Source: Bacteroidales bacterium (GTDB lineage Bacteria; Bacteroidota; Bacteroidia; Bacteroidales; UBA3824). From it: DNA of 64,000 bases. Each line of letters opens with the position of its first letter. Position 1 is the stretch's first letter. The position numbers were made by a program, and so were the translations under genes. Positions 53,535 to 60,922 of this stretch are shown here, in pieces. The stretch is from NCBI GenBank assembly GCA_016286055.1, contig JAEERW010000001.1, positions 450,189 through 514,188 on the forward strand, read 5' to 3'. Under the pieces are notes generated by a model. The model saw nothing but the letters and a program-made list of their open reading frames with translations. It did not search any database and had not been told where the DNA came from.

Positions 53535-54569
53535 TCAAAAATACTCTTTCACAGCAAACTCAAATTGTTGAATGAATATTTGTTTAAAAGCGTAAAGGTT
53601 GTTTTGCTCGTAGAAAATAAGCATCGCTTTTTTATAGTCAATACTGTCAACACTGCGGAAACTCAGCGGACAATATCCATTGGCTATTAAAATTGCATTG
53701 CTTGTAATGCGTGCAGTACGTTTGTTGCCGTCGCTGAACGCCTGTATGTACGATAATAAAACAAGTGTGAGTAATGCCTTTTCAAAAACATCCTCCTTAC
53801 CGTTGACCAAAGTGCACGTATCGCGCAGAGCCTCACGTATTTGAAATTCGTTGTCAAGGGGATGGTAGTTTGTGCCTGTTATACCTACGCGCCTACGTCT
53901 GACACCTTTGTCTACCGACAAATCTTTGATTAGTAAAGAGTGAATGTCTTCTATATTGCTAATTGAAAGTGTTTTAAGGTAATCAGGATTGTCCAAAATA
54001 AAGCGTAGTGCATCCTTATGGTTTAATAACATCACCGCCTCTTCTTTGGTTTTGCCGCTTGCCGTCTTGCTTTCGCGGAGAAGTCGCTCTGTTTCAAGTA
54101 GTGAATAGGTGTTGCCCTCTATCTGTGATGATTTCCAACTGAGGTCGATACCAAGGCGCTCCATCTCTTTTTTGTATTCAGTGTCAGACATTTCGGCAAT
54201 ATGCTTGCTAAATATCGTTTGCAAATCATTTAGAAGCGCACTTTCGTCGGGGGTAAAAACCGAAACCTTAGGCAATTGTTTATTGATAAGGTCAAAATTA
54301 AACGAGGGCTGAATTTGACGTTCGTCAATATCTTTTGCAAAATAGGTGTCAAGATTGAGCGGCATAAGCAAATGTGCCTGAGGCGAAAGTCTGTAACGTG
54401 TTGCACGAGCCTTGCCATTAACGGAAACATCTCCTTTTTGTATCAAAGAAGACAATACTCGTTTTAAAGTGGTATCGCTACCCTCGAATTTAATTCCGTT
54501 TGCTATTTCTTCACGCGCAGACAGTGGGTTATAATGCAAAAACTGTAATATCTCTCTTGCAACATCCAT
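53535..54569 (-). CDS. Fic family protein lacking the catalytic histidine
   Basis: 344 residues. An N-terminal winged-helix region (1-65) precedes the Fic fold. The inhibitory motif SSQIEGN (147-153) is intact. The active-site loop reads QAFSDGNKR (276-284) where HPFxDGNGR is expected, so the general-base histidine is Gln276 and Gly is Lys283. AMP transfer may be lost or changed; some Fic branches naturally deviate. It lies in antisense orientation directly behind tex and is followed by a second copy of the tex 3' end, so it is probably an insertion. Confidence 0.85.
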   Translation of the reverse strand: MDVAREILQFLHYNPLSAREEIANGIKFEGSDTTLKRVLSSLIQKGDVSVNGKARATRYRLSPQAHLLMPLNLDTYFAKDIDERQIQPSFNFDLINKQLPKVSVFTPDESALLNDLQTIFSKHIAEMSDTEYKKEMERLGIDLSWKSSQIEGNTYSLLETERLLRESKTASGKTKEEAVMLLNHKDALRFILDNPDYLKTLSISNIEDIHSLLIKDLSVDKGVRRRRVGITGTNYHPLDNEFQIREALRDTCTLVNGKEDVFEKALLTLVLLSYIQAFSDGNKRTARITSNAILIANGYCPLSFRSVDSIDYKKAMLIFYEQNNLYAFKQIFIQQFEFAVKEYF

Positions 54570-54592
54570 AAGTTATTTTTTTAGAATCGGTG

Positions 54593-54600
54593 CAAATATA
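54593..54600 (-). promoter_or_regulatory. Promoter -7 element of the Fic gene
   Basis: TATATTTG on the minus strand (54600-54593). The nearest TTTG lies 24 nt upstream, longer than usual. The 306 bases from 54570 to 54875 hold no gene: this element, a hairpin repeat, the tex remnant and a structured terminator. Confidence 0.5.
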
Positions 54601-54618
54601 CCCAAAATTCTTGAATTA

Positions 54619-54671
54619 TCGGACCAAATTGTTACCTATTATGATAAAAAAAACGTGATTTTTGAGCCGAT
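54619..54671. repeat. Hairpin-forming dispersed repeat, copy A
   Basis: TCGG-nn-CAAATT-n-TT-n-CCTATTATGA on the left and TTTGAGCCGAT on the right match copy B at 56258-56308 (22 of 26 and 11 of 11 bases). It ends three bases before the tex remnant. Confidence 0.55.
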
Positions 54672-54673
54672 TC

Positions 54674-54748
54674 CAACCCGTAAGGGTAAAAGTGCTCACC
54701 GTGGATGTGGATAGGAATAGGATAGAATTGGGATTGGTGAAGGAGTAG
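54674..54748 (+). pseudogene. Remnant copy of the 3' end of tex
   Basis: 75 bp, 25 codons including the stop, aligned without gaps to 53439-53513. Nine bases differ, eight of them silent; the single amino-acid change is Gly to Glu. Mostly silent divergence means this was functional coding sequence while it diverged, that is, the end of another tex allele rather than a decayed local duplicate. Confidence 0.8.
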
Positions 54749-54750
54749 GA

Positions 54751-54864
54751 TAAAAAAAAGATAGTCCGCAGCAATCCAATTTTTTATATATTGGAAAGTC
54801 GTATTGTATGAGGTTAAAGCTTATACGTAGATAATACAAACGACTTATTTGCTGCGGACTATCT
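54751..54864 (-). terminator. Terminator with three-way-junction structure
   Basis: A perfect 16-bp stem, AGATAGTCCGCAGCAA (54759-54774) with TTGCTGCGGACTATCT (54849-54864), encloses two arms: CCAAT/ATTGG (54776-54794), and AAGTCGT-a-TTGTAT (54796-54809) with ATACAAACGACTT (54834-54846). On the minus strand the closing stem is followed by eight T. It starts 12 bp after the stop of the lipoprotein gene, so it can end that transcript, and it may leave a stable 3' RNA. Confidence 0.65.
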
Positions 54865-54875
54865 ATTATAATTGG

Positions 54876-56117
54876 TTATTGTTGAGTGTTAATCTGATTT
54901 TTCATTTCCTCAACTGATTCAACTTCCGTTATTGCAAGAAATTCGGTTTCTGAGCCGTTGTATACAGTTTTCTGTACTCTGTAATCATTTTCACCACCGT
55001 TCTGCTCAATGTAAATGTAGTATTTTACATTGTTGTATGCGAATATGTTGAACCAATCGTCGTATTTTTCAAAGGTATAAACTTTGGTTATCTTTATCTC
55101 GTTTTCAACTTTTTCGTATACGTTCATTACGATGCCATTGGTGGTTTTCTCAAACGAGAGTCCTTTTTTCCACCCTACAAACGCTTTGCCGAGAATTGAT
55201 TTTTTTGAGTCGGTGAATACAGGAATATTAGCCTTTTCAAGGTACACTGTGACAGAGAAGCCGTAGTATTTGGTGACAGTAACCTTTATTTTGCCGTTTT
55301 CTACTTTGGCTTCAATAGCATTATCATTATAGCCTAATGTTATCTCCTTAAAGTCGTAGCCATTCATTTGCTCGGTGATGTCAAGTTCATATTCCTTATT
55401 CAACTCCATTTTGTTTATAGTTAGAGTAGAATTATATTTGTTGCCTTTGTAAATATCCACATCGACCTTGCACTCACTTACGCTAATTGTTGCTGTGCAA
55501 TCATCGTTGACATCAGTTAAATCAATTGTGGCTTTGTTATCTTCATAATCGCGTCCCATATAAGGATCAGAGCCTGAGACGAAGGAAATATAGTATCCCT
55601 TGTATTTGCTATCGAGTTCGTATACAATTTTGTCGCCACTCTTAAAGGTCTCTTCTTTTACTACTTCGGAAGTGCCGTCGCTAAAAGATAGCGAAACTGT
55701 AATTTTGTGGTAGATAGATTTTACGGTGATGGTTATTTCCTTGTCGGCACCGTTGCAGGTAGCGGTAATAGTCTTAGCTTTGGCATTGTTGACGCCCGAA
55801 CCACCTACATTGTAAATTGCAAAACCTTCTTGCAATTCGTATGTAATTTTAACCTCTTCGCCATCGACTACTTCCTTTGAAGTCTCTGACAAGGTTATCT
55901 TGTCTTTTTCGCCTTCTACTACAAAGCTGATTTTGTACTTGGCGGGATTTTCACCATTAGGGTTCTGATTGTTCTTGTTTTGTTCTTGATTGTTTTGTTC
56001 TTGATTGTTGGGTGTAGGATTATCATCGCCATCGTCGTCGCTACAAGCGGTGTACGACAATGTCATTCCTGCCATTACAGCAGCAAGAACAAAGTTCTTG
56101 ATATAAAAATGTTTCAT
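54876..56117 (-). CDS. Lipoprotein with beta-rich repeats, unknown function
   Basis: 413 residues. The lipoprotein signal ends at Cys25 (TLSYTACSDDDGDD). A low-complexity Asn/Gln linker (NNQEQ repeated, about 36-55) follows, then several beta-sandwich-like repeats of 70-80 residues with Thr/Lys/Glu-rich strands (KISFVVEGEKDKITLSE; ITITVKSIYHKITVSLSF). Probably an outer-membrane, outward-facing lipoprotein. No catalytic motif seen; family not recognised. No consensus promoter was found upstream. Confidence 0.65.
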   Translation of the reverse strand: MKHFYIKNFVLAAVMAGMTLSYTACSDDDGDDNPTPNNQEQNNQEQNKNNQNPNGENPAKYKISFVVEGEKDKITLSETSKEVVDGEEVKITYELQEGFAIYNVGGSGVNNAKAKTITATCNGADKEITITVKSIYHKITVSLSFSDGTSEVVKEETFKSGDKIVYELDSKYKGYYISFVSGSDPYMGRDYEDNKATIDLTDVNDDCTATISVSECKVDVDIYKGNKYNSTLTINKMELNKEYELDITEQMNGYDFKEITLGYNDNAIEAKVENGKIKVTVTKYYGFSVTVYLEKANIPVFTDSKKSILGKAFVGWKKGLSFEKTTNGIVMNVYEKVENEIKITKVYTFEKYDDWFNIFAYNNVKYYIYIEQNGGENDYRVQKTVYNGSETEFLAITEVESVEEMKNQINTQQ

Positions 56118-56257
56118 TGTTTGTGAATGTAAATTACGTTAATAATAAATTTTGTTTAAGCTTTTTTCAGTTGAAAATTAATTCTCAATTATTAAGTTGC
56201 ATATTAGAGATGCAAAATGAAAAAAAATCGGAGCAAGAAACCTATATTTTTTTATGG

Positions 56258-56308
56258 TCGGTTCAAATTATTGCCTATTATGAGTATTTTAGGCAAATTT
56301 GAGCCGAT
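56258..56308. repeat. Hairpin-forming dispersed repeat, copy B
   Basis: CGGTTCAAATT-a-TTGCCTA pairs with TAGGCAA-ATTTGAGCCG (56259-56306), giving a near-perfect stem of 17 pairs. Related to copy A at 54619-54671. It lies between the divergent lipoprotein and pseudouridine synthase genes. Confidence 0.6.
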
Positions 56309-56354
56309 GAACAATAATGTTGCTTGATTTGTATCCTTTGTAAAATAATCTTTT

Positions 56355-56362
56355 TACCTTTG
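56355..56362 (+). promoter_or_regulatory. Promoter -7 element of the pseudouridine synthase gene
   Basis: TACCTTTG, 31 bp before the ATG at 56393. TTTG elements upstream are at 14 and 23 nt, neither ideal. Confidence 0.55.
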
Positions 56363-56392
56363 CGGAAATGAAAAGGAAATTGTAAATAACCT

Positions 56393-57073
56393 ATGCAAGT
56401 ACTCTACGAAGATAATCATATCATCATTGTTTCCAAAACTGTCAATGAGATTGTGCAGGGCGATAAGACAGGCGACAAGACTCTTATCGACACTGTAAAA
56501 CAATATATTAAGGAAAAATATTCCAAGCCCGGAGATGTTTTTCTCGGACTTACGCACCGTTTAGACCGCCCTACGTCGGGCGTGGTGATTTTTGCCAAAA
56601 CAAGCAAGGCTCTGAGCCGTCTCAACGCTATGTTTCGCGACGGTGAAATCCACAAAACCTATTGGGCTATCACCGCCAACCATCCCGCTAACGATGAGGG
56701 CACGCTCGAAAACTTTATCAAGAAAAACGAGAAACTCAACAAGAGTTTTATTGCTCCCACTGAAACCAAAGAGGCTAAAAAAGCAATTCTCAACTATCGT
56801 ATACTCTCAAAATCAGACCGTTATTATCTTTGGGAGATAAATCTTCTCACCGGTCGCCACCATCAGATACGCTGTCAATTGGCAGCCATCAACTGTCCCA
56901 TCAAGGGCGATTTGAAATATGGCTATCCACGTTCAAATCCCGACGGCGGACTTTCGCTCCACGCCCGCAAGGTAGAATTTATCCACCCCGTAAGCAAGAA
57001 GGAGATTTCCGTTATCGCCCCCGTGCCCGAGGGCGACAAGTTGTGGGGGTATTTTGAGGAGTGCGTAAAGTAG
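56393..57073 (+). CDS. RluA/RluD-family pseudouridine synthase
   Basis: 226 residues, a short catalytic domain without S4. The active-site Asp is in HRLDRPTSGVVIF (about 55-67); LLTGRHHQIRCQLAAINCPI and LSLHARKVEFIHPV are further family motifs. It isomerises uridine in rRNA or tRNA; the exact site cannot be told. It ends 3 bp before the convergent second Fic gene. Confidence 0.9.
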   Translation: MQVLYEDNHIIIVSKTVNEIVQGDKTGDKTLIDTVKQYIKEKYSKPGDVFLGLTHRLDRPTSGVVIFAKTSKALSRLNAMFRDGEIHKTYWAITANHPANDEGTLENFIKKNEKLNKSFIAPTETKEAKKAILNYRILSKSDRYYLWEINLLTGRHHQIRCQLAAINCPIKGDLKYGYPRSNPDGGLSLHARKVEFIHPVSKKEISVIAPVPEGDKLWGYFEECVK

Positions 57074-57076
57074 CGG

Positions 57077-58171
57077 TTATTGCTCATTTTTCAATTCATA
57101 CCCTGTGCTTCTTCCGCCATCTTCGGTTTTGATGAGGATGCCTTTTTGGATTAAGTCTTGAATGTCGCGGAGGGCGGTGTCGGTGGAGCATTTGGCTATT
57201 TTGGCCCATTTGCCGGTTTGAAGTTTGCCTTCAAAACCGTCCCAAAGCATATTGAGTATTTTTATTTGTCGGGGATTTAGAAATAATTGACGGATTTTGT
57301 CCCAAAATGCAGCCTTTTGTAATGTGCGGTCTGTTATCGTAACGGCTTTTTTTACAGCATTTTCAAGACAATCTAAAAACCAAATGAGCCATTCAGTAAT
57401 ATCCAAACCGCCTTTTTGTGTGCGTTCCAAAATTTCGTAATACGCCTTTCGGTTTTCGGCAATGGCTGCCGACATACTATAAAAGCGGTTTTGGCTGTTG
57501 TCGCTTCGGGCAAGAAGCATATCCATAATTGTGCGTGCCATACGCCCGTTGCCGTCGCTAAACGGATGGATTGTTACAAACCAAAGGTGCGCTATCGCGG
57601 CTTTTATTATGCCGTCAACTTTTGCATTCTCAATATAATTTAGCAAAACATCCATCATCTCAGGCACTTGCTCCGATGGTGGTGCTTCGTAGTGGATTTT
57701 TTCGCTGCCATAACGTCCTGAAACCACCTGCATAGTTTGACCACTATTGCGGTACGCTCCAACGGTGATTTTTTCGAAACTCCTTACAGAAGGGAATAGT
57801 AATGTATGCCATTTGAACAATCGGTTGCTTGTTAACGGAACGCTGTAATTGCTTACAGCATCCATCATTACCTCTACCACACCTTCGATATATCTGTTTG
57901 AAGCCGGCACTCCCGCATTGTCGATGCCCAATTGCCAAGCCACCGAAGAGCGCACGTCGTCGCGATTGAGCACAATGCCCTCTATCGCCGACGACATCAG
58001 AATATCTGCTGTGAGCGAATCAAGTGCGGCTGATTTTTTAATCTCAAAACCCAACGCACCCATTATTCCCGAAAGTTTTCCTATTTCGAATTTAACATTT
58101 GCAAGCCTCTGTAATACGCTTTCCTTGTTCCATTCAAAATTTGGAAACTCTTTTTCTTGCCAAATATACAT
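57077..58171 (-). CDS. Fic family protein with intact active site and C-terminal winged helix
   Basis: 364 residues. An N-terminal DUF4172-type region (YIWQEKEFPNFEW), inhibitory helix SSAIEG (60-65), complete Fic motif HPFSDGNGR (202-210) and a C-terminal winged-helix domain (about 300-360, KWAKIAKCSTDTALRDIQDL) that may bind DNA. Fic enzymes transfer AMP to protein hydroxyls, and the SxxxE(G/N) helix restrains them. The winged helix and a palindrome over the promoter suggest autoregulation. Confidence 0.9.
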   Translation of the reverse strand: MYIWQEKEFPNFEWNKESVLQRLANVKFEIGKLSGIMGALGFEIKKSAALDSLTADILMSSAIEGIVLNRDDVRSSVAWQLGIDNAGVPASNRYIEGVVEVMMDAVSNYSVPLTSNRLFKWHTLLFPSVRSFEKITVGAYRNSGQTMQVVSGRYGSEKIHYEAPPSEQVPEMMDVLLNYIENAKVDGIIKAAIAHLWFVTIHPFSDGNGRMARTIMDMLLARSDNSQNRFYSMSAAIAENRKAYYEILERTQKGGLDITEWLIWFLDCLENAVKKAVTITDRTLQKAAFWDKIRQLFLNPRQIKILNMLWDGFEGKLQTGKWAKIAKCSTDTALRDIQDLIQKGILIKTEDGGRSTGYELKNEQ

Positions 58172-58200
58172 ACCTTTTCTCTTTTTTGCGGCAAATAATT

Positions 58201-58255
58201 AAACTATTCACCGCATATTTTGCGGCGAATATAATAGTTTTTCGCCGCACGGCAA
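58201..58255 (-). promoter_or_regulatory. Promoter and nested palindrome of the second Fic gene
   Basis: On the minus strand: TTTG (58255-58252), a 20-nt spacer and TATATTCG (58231-58224), one mismatch from consensus. AACTATT/AATAGTT (58201-58207, 58233-58239) encloses CCGCA/TGCGG (58210-58214, 58220-58224), and GCGGCGA/TCGCCGC (58221-58227, 58241-58247) overlaps it. A likely operator for the Fic protein's winged helix. Confidence 0.55.
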
Positions 58256-58260
58256 AAAAA

Positions 58261-58524
58261 TTAATCGTTTTTCTCTTCCTTAATATGCTCCTTTACCAAC
58301 TCGCACCCGTCGCAGCCGCCTTCTAAACGCTTTTTAATCAGTTCTTTGTCGATTATCATTTGTTGGGCTCGCATGCAGTAGATGCCACGTTTGCGCATTT
58401 CTTTGTTGTGGCCTACTTCGTAGTCGGGAAACTTTTTCTTTTTGGAGAAAAAGGTCTGAACGCCGAGTCCAAGAAAGCACAGCGCAACTATTACTAAAAC
58501 TACTAAAAATACTTTCAAAAACAT
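58261..58524 (-). CDS. Small membrane protein with conserved cysteines
   Basis: 87 residues. One N-terminal helix (3-24), then KKKKFPDYEVGHNKEMRKRG, IYCMRAQQMII and GGCDGC near the end (cysteines at about 50, 71 and 74). The FPxxxVGxNxxMRKxGIxC pattern belongs to a small Bacteroidetes membrane protein family without known function; metal or thiol chemistry is possible. It follows the DUF3352-like gene by 11 bp, so they share a transcript. Confidence 0.65.
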   Translation of the reverse strand: MFLKVFLVVLVIVALCFLGLGVQTFFSKKKKFPDYEVGHNKEMRKRGIYCMRAQQMIIDKELIKKRLEGGCDGCELVKEHIKEEKND

Positions 58525-58535
58525 TTTTTACATTA

Positions 58536-60755
58536 TTAATAGGTGTCAACATCAAGGCGACCGAGTTTTTTGCCGTTTTGGTCGTAAACGGTTGATTTGC
58601 CGCTGCGTTTGCCTTTTTTGTATTTGCTCTGCATTTTTATGTTGCCGTTGTCGTAGAAGAAAACGGTTTCGCCGTGACGCAGACCGTCTTCGTACATTAT
58701 GCGGGCTTTAACCTTGCCGTTGGTATAAAATTCGGTGTAAGTGCCGTCGAGCACGTCGCCATCGTATTCAGCCTCTGCCATTTTTACTTGACGGGCGTTG
58801 TCGTGATAAAAATATGCTATACCGTCGAGTTTGCCTTTGTGGTAATTGGCTGTGGCATAGAGATTTCCCGATGGATAATATGTGCGCCAAATACCTTCTA
58901 TTTTACCGTCTTCGATATTGCCTTCGTAGTGGATGTTTTCGGTGCTGTCGTAATTGATTTTGGCTGCTCCGTCGTCGAAATCCATATCATCGGTTAATGC
59001 GGCTTTAAAGTCGAGCGAATCTAAATCTTTCATTTCCAACGAGTTTTCGGCTAATGCTTCAAACATTTGAAGCGAGTCGGTTGCTGCTGCGGTGCTATCG
59101 TATTGGATGGCAAACGACGAGCGGAAAAGTCCTGCGTCGTTTACCAATTGGAAACCAACGCGGGCAAACGAGCAAATGAGGTTTTTATTCTCCTCCAAAC
59201 TCTTGCGGTCTTCGGCGGGAGAGTATTTGTGGAGGGTTTCGTACATTTTGGGGGTCTGCACAAAGAGCGAAATGTTGGTCTTGATGTCAAATTGGTCTTT
59301 GAAATCGGCAAACTTTGGGTTTTTGTTGAGAGTGCGGCCTTGCAGATAGTCGTCGATTATCTGGTGGATTGATTCTTGCGAATTGGCAAATACCACGTAG
59401 TCTTCTATGTATGTGAAGAATGGCTTTTCGATGTCCTTAAACAGTTTGCCGAGGAACATTTTGAAAATGCCCTTGATGCCGAGGTATTGGATGTCGAAAT
59501 TGCGGTAAGGCTCAATTTTGAATTTTACAGGTGTGCGTCGGTTGAGATGCGTAACTATCTTACCAAGAGATTCTTTGGCGCGTTTGATGTCGGAAGCGTT
59601 TACAAACACAACACCATCGATGTCGCGCGATTTTTCGCTCAGCGGACGGAGTTTGCAAATAGCAATTTCGGAGCCTATCCAACCTAAGAAATCATCTTTG
59701 AGACTAAATCCAAGCAACTTTTCTACTATTTTGATATCAGTTTCCATAGTTTTTACTTCGGCGGGGTTGCCCTTGGCGTATTCGTCCATAAGTGCGGAGT
59801 AAAAACGCATAAAGTCGCTGAAATTCAATGAGAAATACAATGCTGTTTGGTCTGACATTATTTCATAAGAACGCGATTTGCCGGGTGTTACATTAGAAAA
59901 TGCCCTGATATATGAATATACGCTGTCGAGACTTGTGAATCCGTCCAAGTGTATTTGGTCGTTGTCTAAGTTGATTTCGGCGGCTGTATATGCCAACGAC
60001 GCTCCGAGCATATCCATCACATCGCTCGGGTCGGTGGAGTATATTGAGTAAAGTCCAGGGATAAGTTTGTAGTTGACATACGCTTTGAACATTTTTCTAT
60101 TGGAGAGTCCTGAGGTTACCACCTTGAAATTGAGGTTGTTGTCCCAAAATTGAGTATTGTGGTGACGGATAACACGCTCTACAAGACTTTTGTCGAGACT
60201 TATGGCTAAGATATTGTTTACTAATGAGATATTGATATCGAAAGTTGGGTCTTCGATGTCGCGGAGAGTGTAGATGTCGTATTTGCCTTCGTTGGTTTCA
60301 ATCTGTGATTCAAGAAATTTGAAACCTTTTACAAGTTTTAGCGACGCTTTGATTTCGGGAAAATATTCTGCAAACTCTTGAAGGTCGATGAGGTATACCA
60401 GATCCCAGTTGCGGTCGTTGGGCATACAGCCAACAACCAACAGTTTTCGGTCTGAGAGAATCTTGTCAACGGCTTTGTTGTTGTTGAGAAACCAGTCAAC
60501 AGTTTCGATATCTGAGTTGATGTCGGCAAAATATTCTGTTGATTTAAGGTATTGCCACAGAGCGCTTCCGCTGAGTGTAGACCATGCCTTTGATAGATTT
60601 TCGGTTTCGATAACGAATGCGGCATCGCTCGGCACGGCTGAAAAAGCGTTGATGTCGACAGTCTTTCTGAATAGTTTGTGGTATCCGATAAAACCCCCGA
60701 CAAGGAGTGCCACCACTACGAGGGTTATAAACATTCCCAAAAGTACTTTTTTCAT
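58536..60755 (-). CDS. Membrane-anchored DUF3352-like protein with MORN repeats
   Basis: 739 residues. One N-terminal transmembrane helix (5-25), then a long DUF3352-like extracytoplasmic region (INAFSAVPSDAAFVIETENL near the start; internal repeats of about 230 residues). The C-terminal 120 residues are MORN_2-type beta-hairpin repeats (GIWRTYYPSGNLYATANYHK, GTYTEFYTNGKVKARIMYED, GETVFFYDNGNIKMQSKYKK). MORN repeats often mediate membrane or protein contact. Function unknown. Confidence 0.7.
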   Translation of the reverse strand: MKKVLLGMFITLVVVALLVGGFIGYHKLFRKTVDINAFSAVPSDAAFVIETENLSKAWSTLSGSALWQYLKSTEYFADINSDIETVDWFLNNNKAVDKILSDRKLLVVGCMPNDRNWDLVYLIDLQEFAEYFPEIKASLKLVKGFKFLESQIETNEGKYDIYTLRDIEDPTFDINISLVNNILAISLDKSLVERVIRHHNTQFWDNNLNFKVVTSGLSNRKMFKAYVNYKLIPGLYSIYSTDPSDVMDMLGASLAYTAAEINLDNDQIHLDGFTSLDSVYSYIRAFSNVTPGKSRSYEIMSDQTALYFSLNFSDFMRFYSALMDEYAKGNPAEVKTMETDIKIVEKLLGFSLKDDFLGWIGSEIAICKLRPLSEKSRDIDGVVFVNASDIKRAKESLGKIVTHLNRRTPVKFKIEPYRNFDIQYLGIKGIFKMFLGKLFKDIEKPFFTYIEDYVVFANSQESIHQIIDDYLQGRTLNKNPKFADFKDQFDIKTNISLFVQTPKMYETLHKYSPAEDRKSLEENKNLICSFARVGFQLVNDAGLFRSSFAIQYDSTAAATDSLQMFEALAENSLEMKDLDSLDFKAALTDDMDFDDGAAKINYDSTENIHYEGNIEDGKIEGIWRTYYPSGNLYATANYHKGKLDGIAYFYHDNARQVKMAEAEYDGDVLDGTYTEFYTNGKVKARIMYEDGLRHGETVFFYDNGNIKMQSKYKKGKRSGKSTVYDQNGKKLGRLDVDTY

Positions 60756-60808
60756 ATTACAAGGATTATAAATTGCTTTTTAGAGTTTAATGATTGTTTA
60801 TTTTAGCA

Positions 60809-60840
60809 CAAAATTAGTTATTTTTTTTGAGAAAACCAAG
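60809..60840 (-). promoter_or_regulatory. Promoter of the DUF3352-like/MORN operon
   Basis: On the minus strand: CTTG (60840-60837), a 20-nt spacer and TAATTTTG (60816-60809), 53 bp before the ATG at 60755. Confidence 0.6.
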
Positions 60841-60922
60841 CGGCTTTTTTACAACAATAAAAAAAAACGTCGGCGGATGTATTCCGTGGCACAAATTATG
60901 TTTACAATATTTATAAAATAAT

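Noticed and set aside
57077-58171. Search for a second copy of the pseudouridine synthase 3' end around the second Fic gene
   Set aside because: No repeat of the gene end is visible after 58171, so this Fic gene does not show the bracketing seen at the three other loci.
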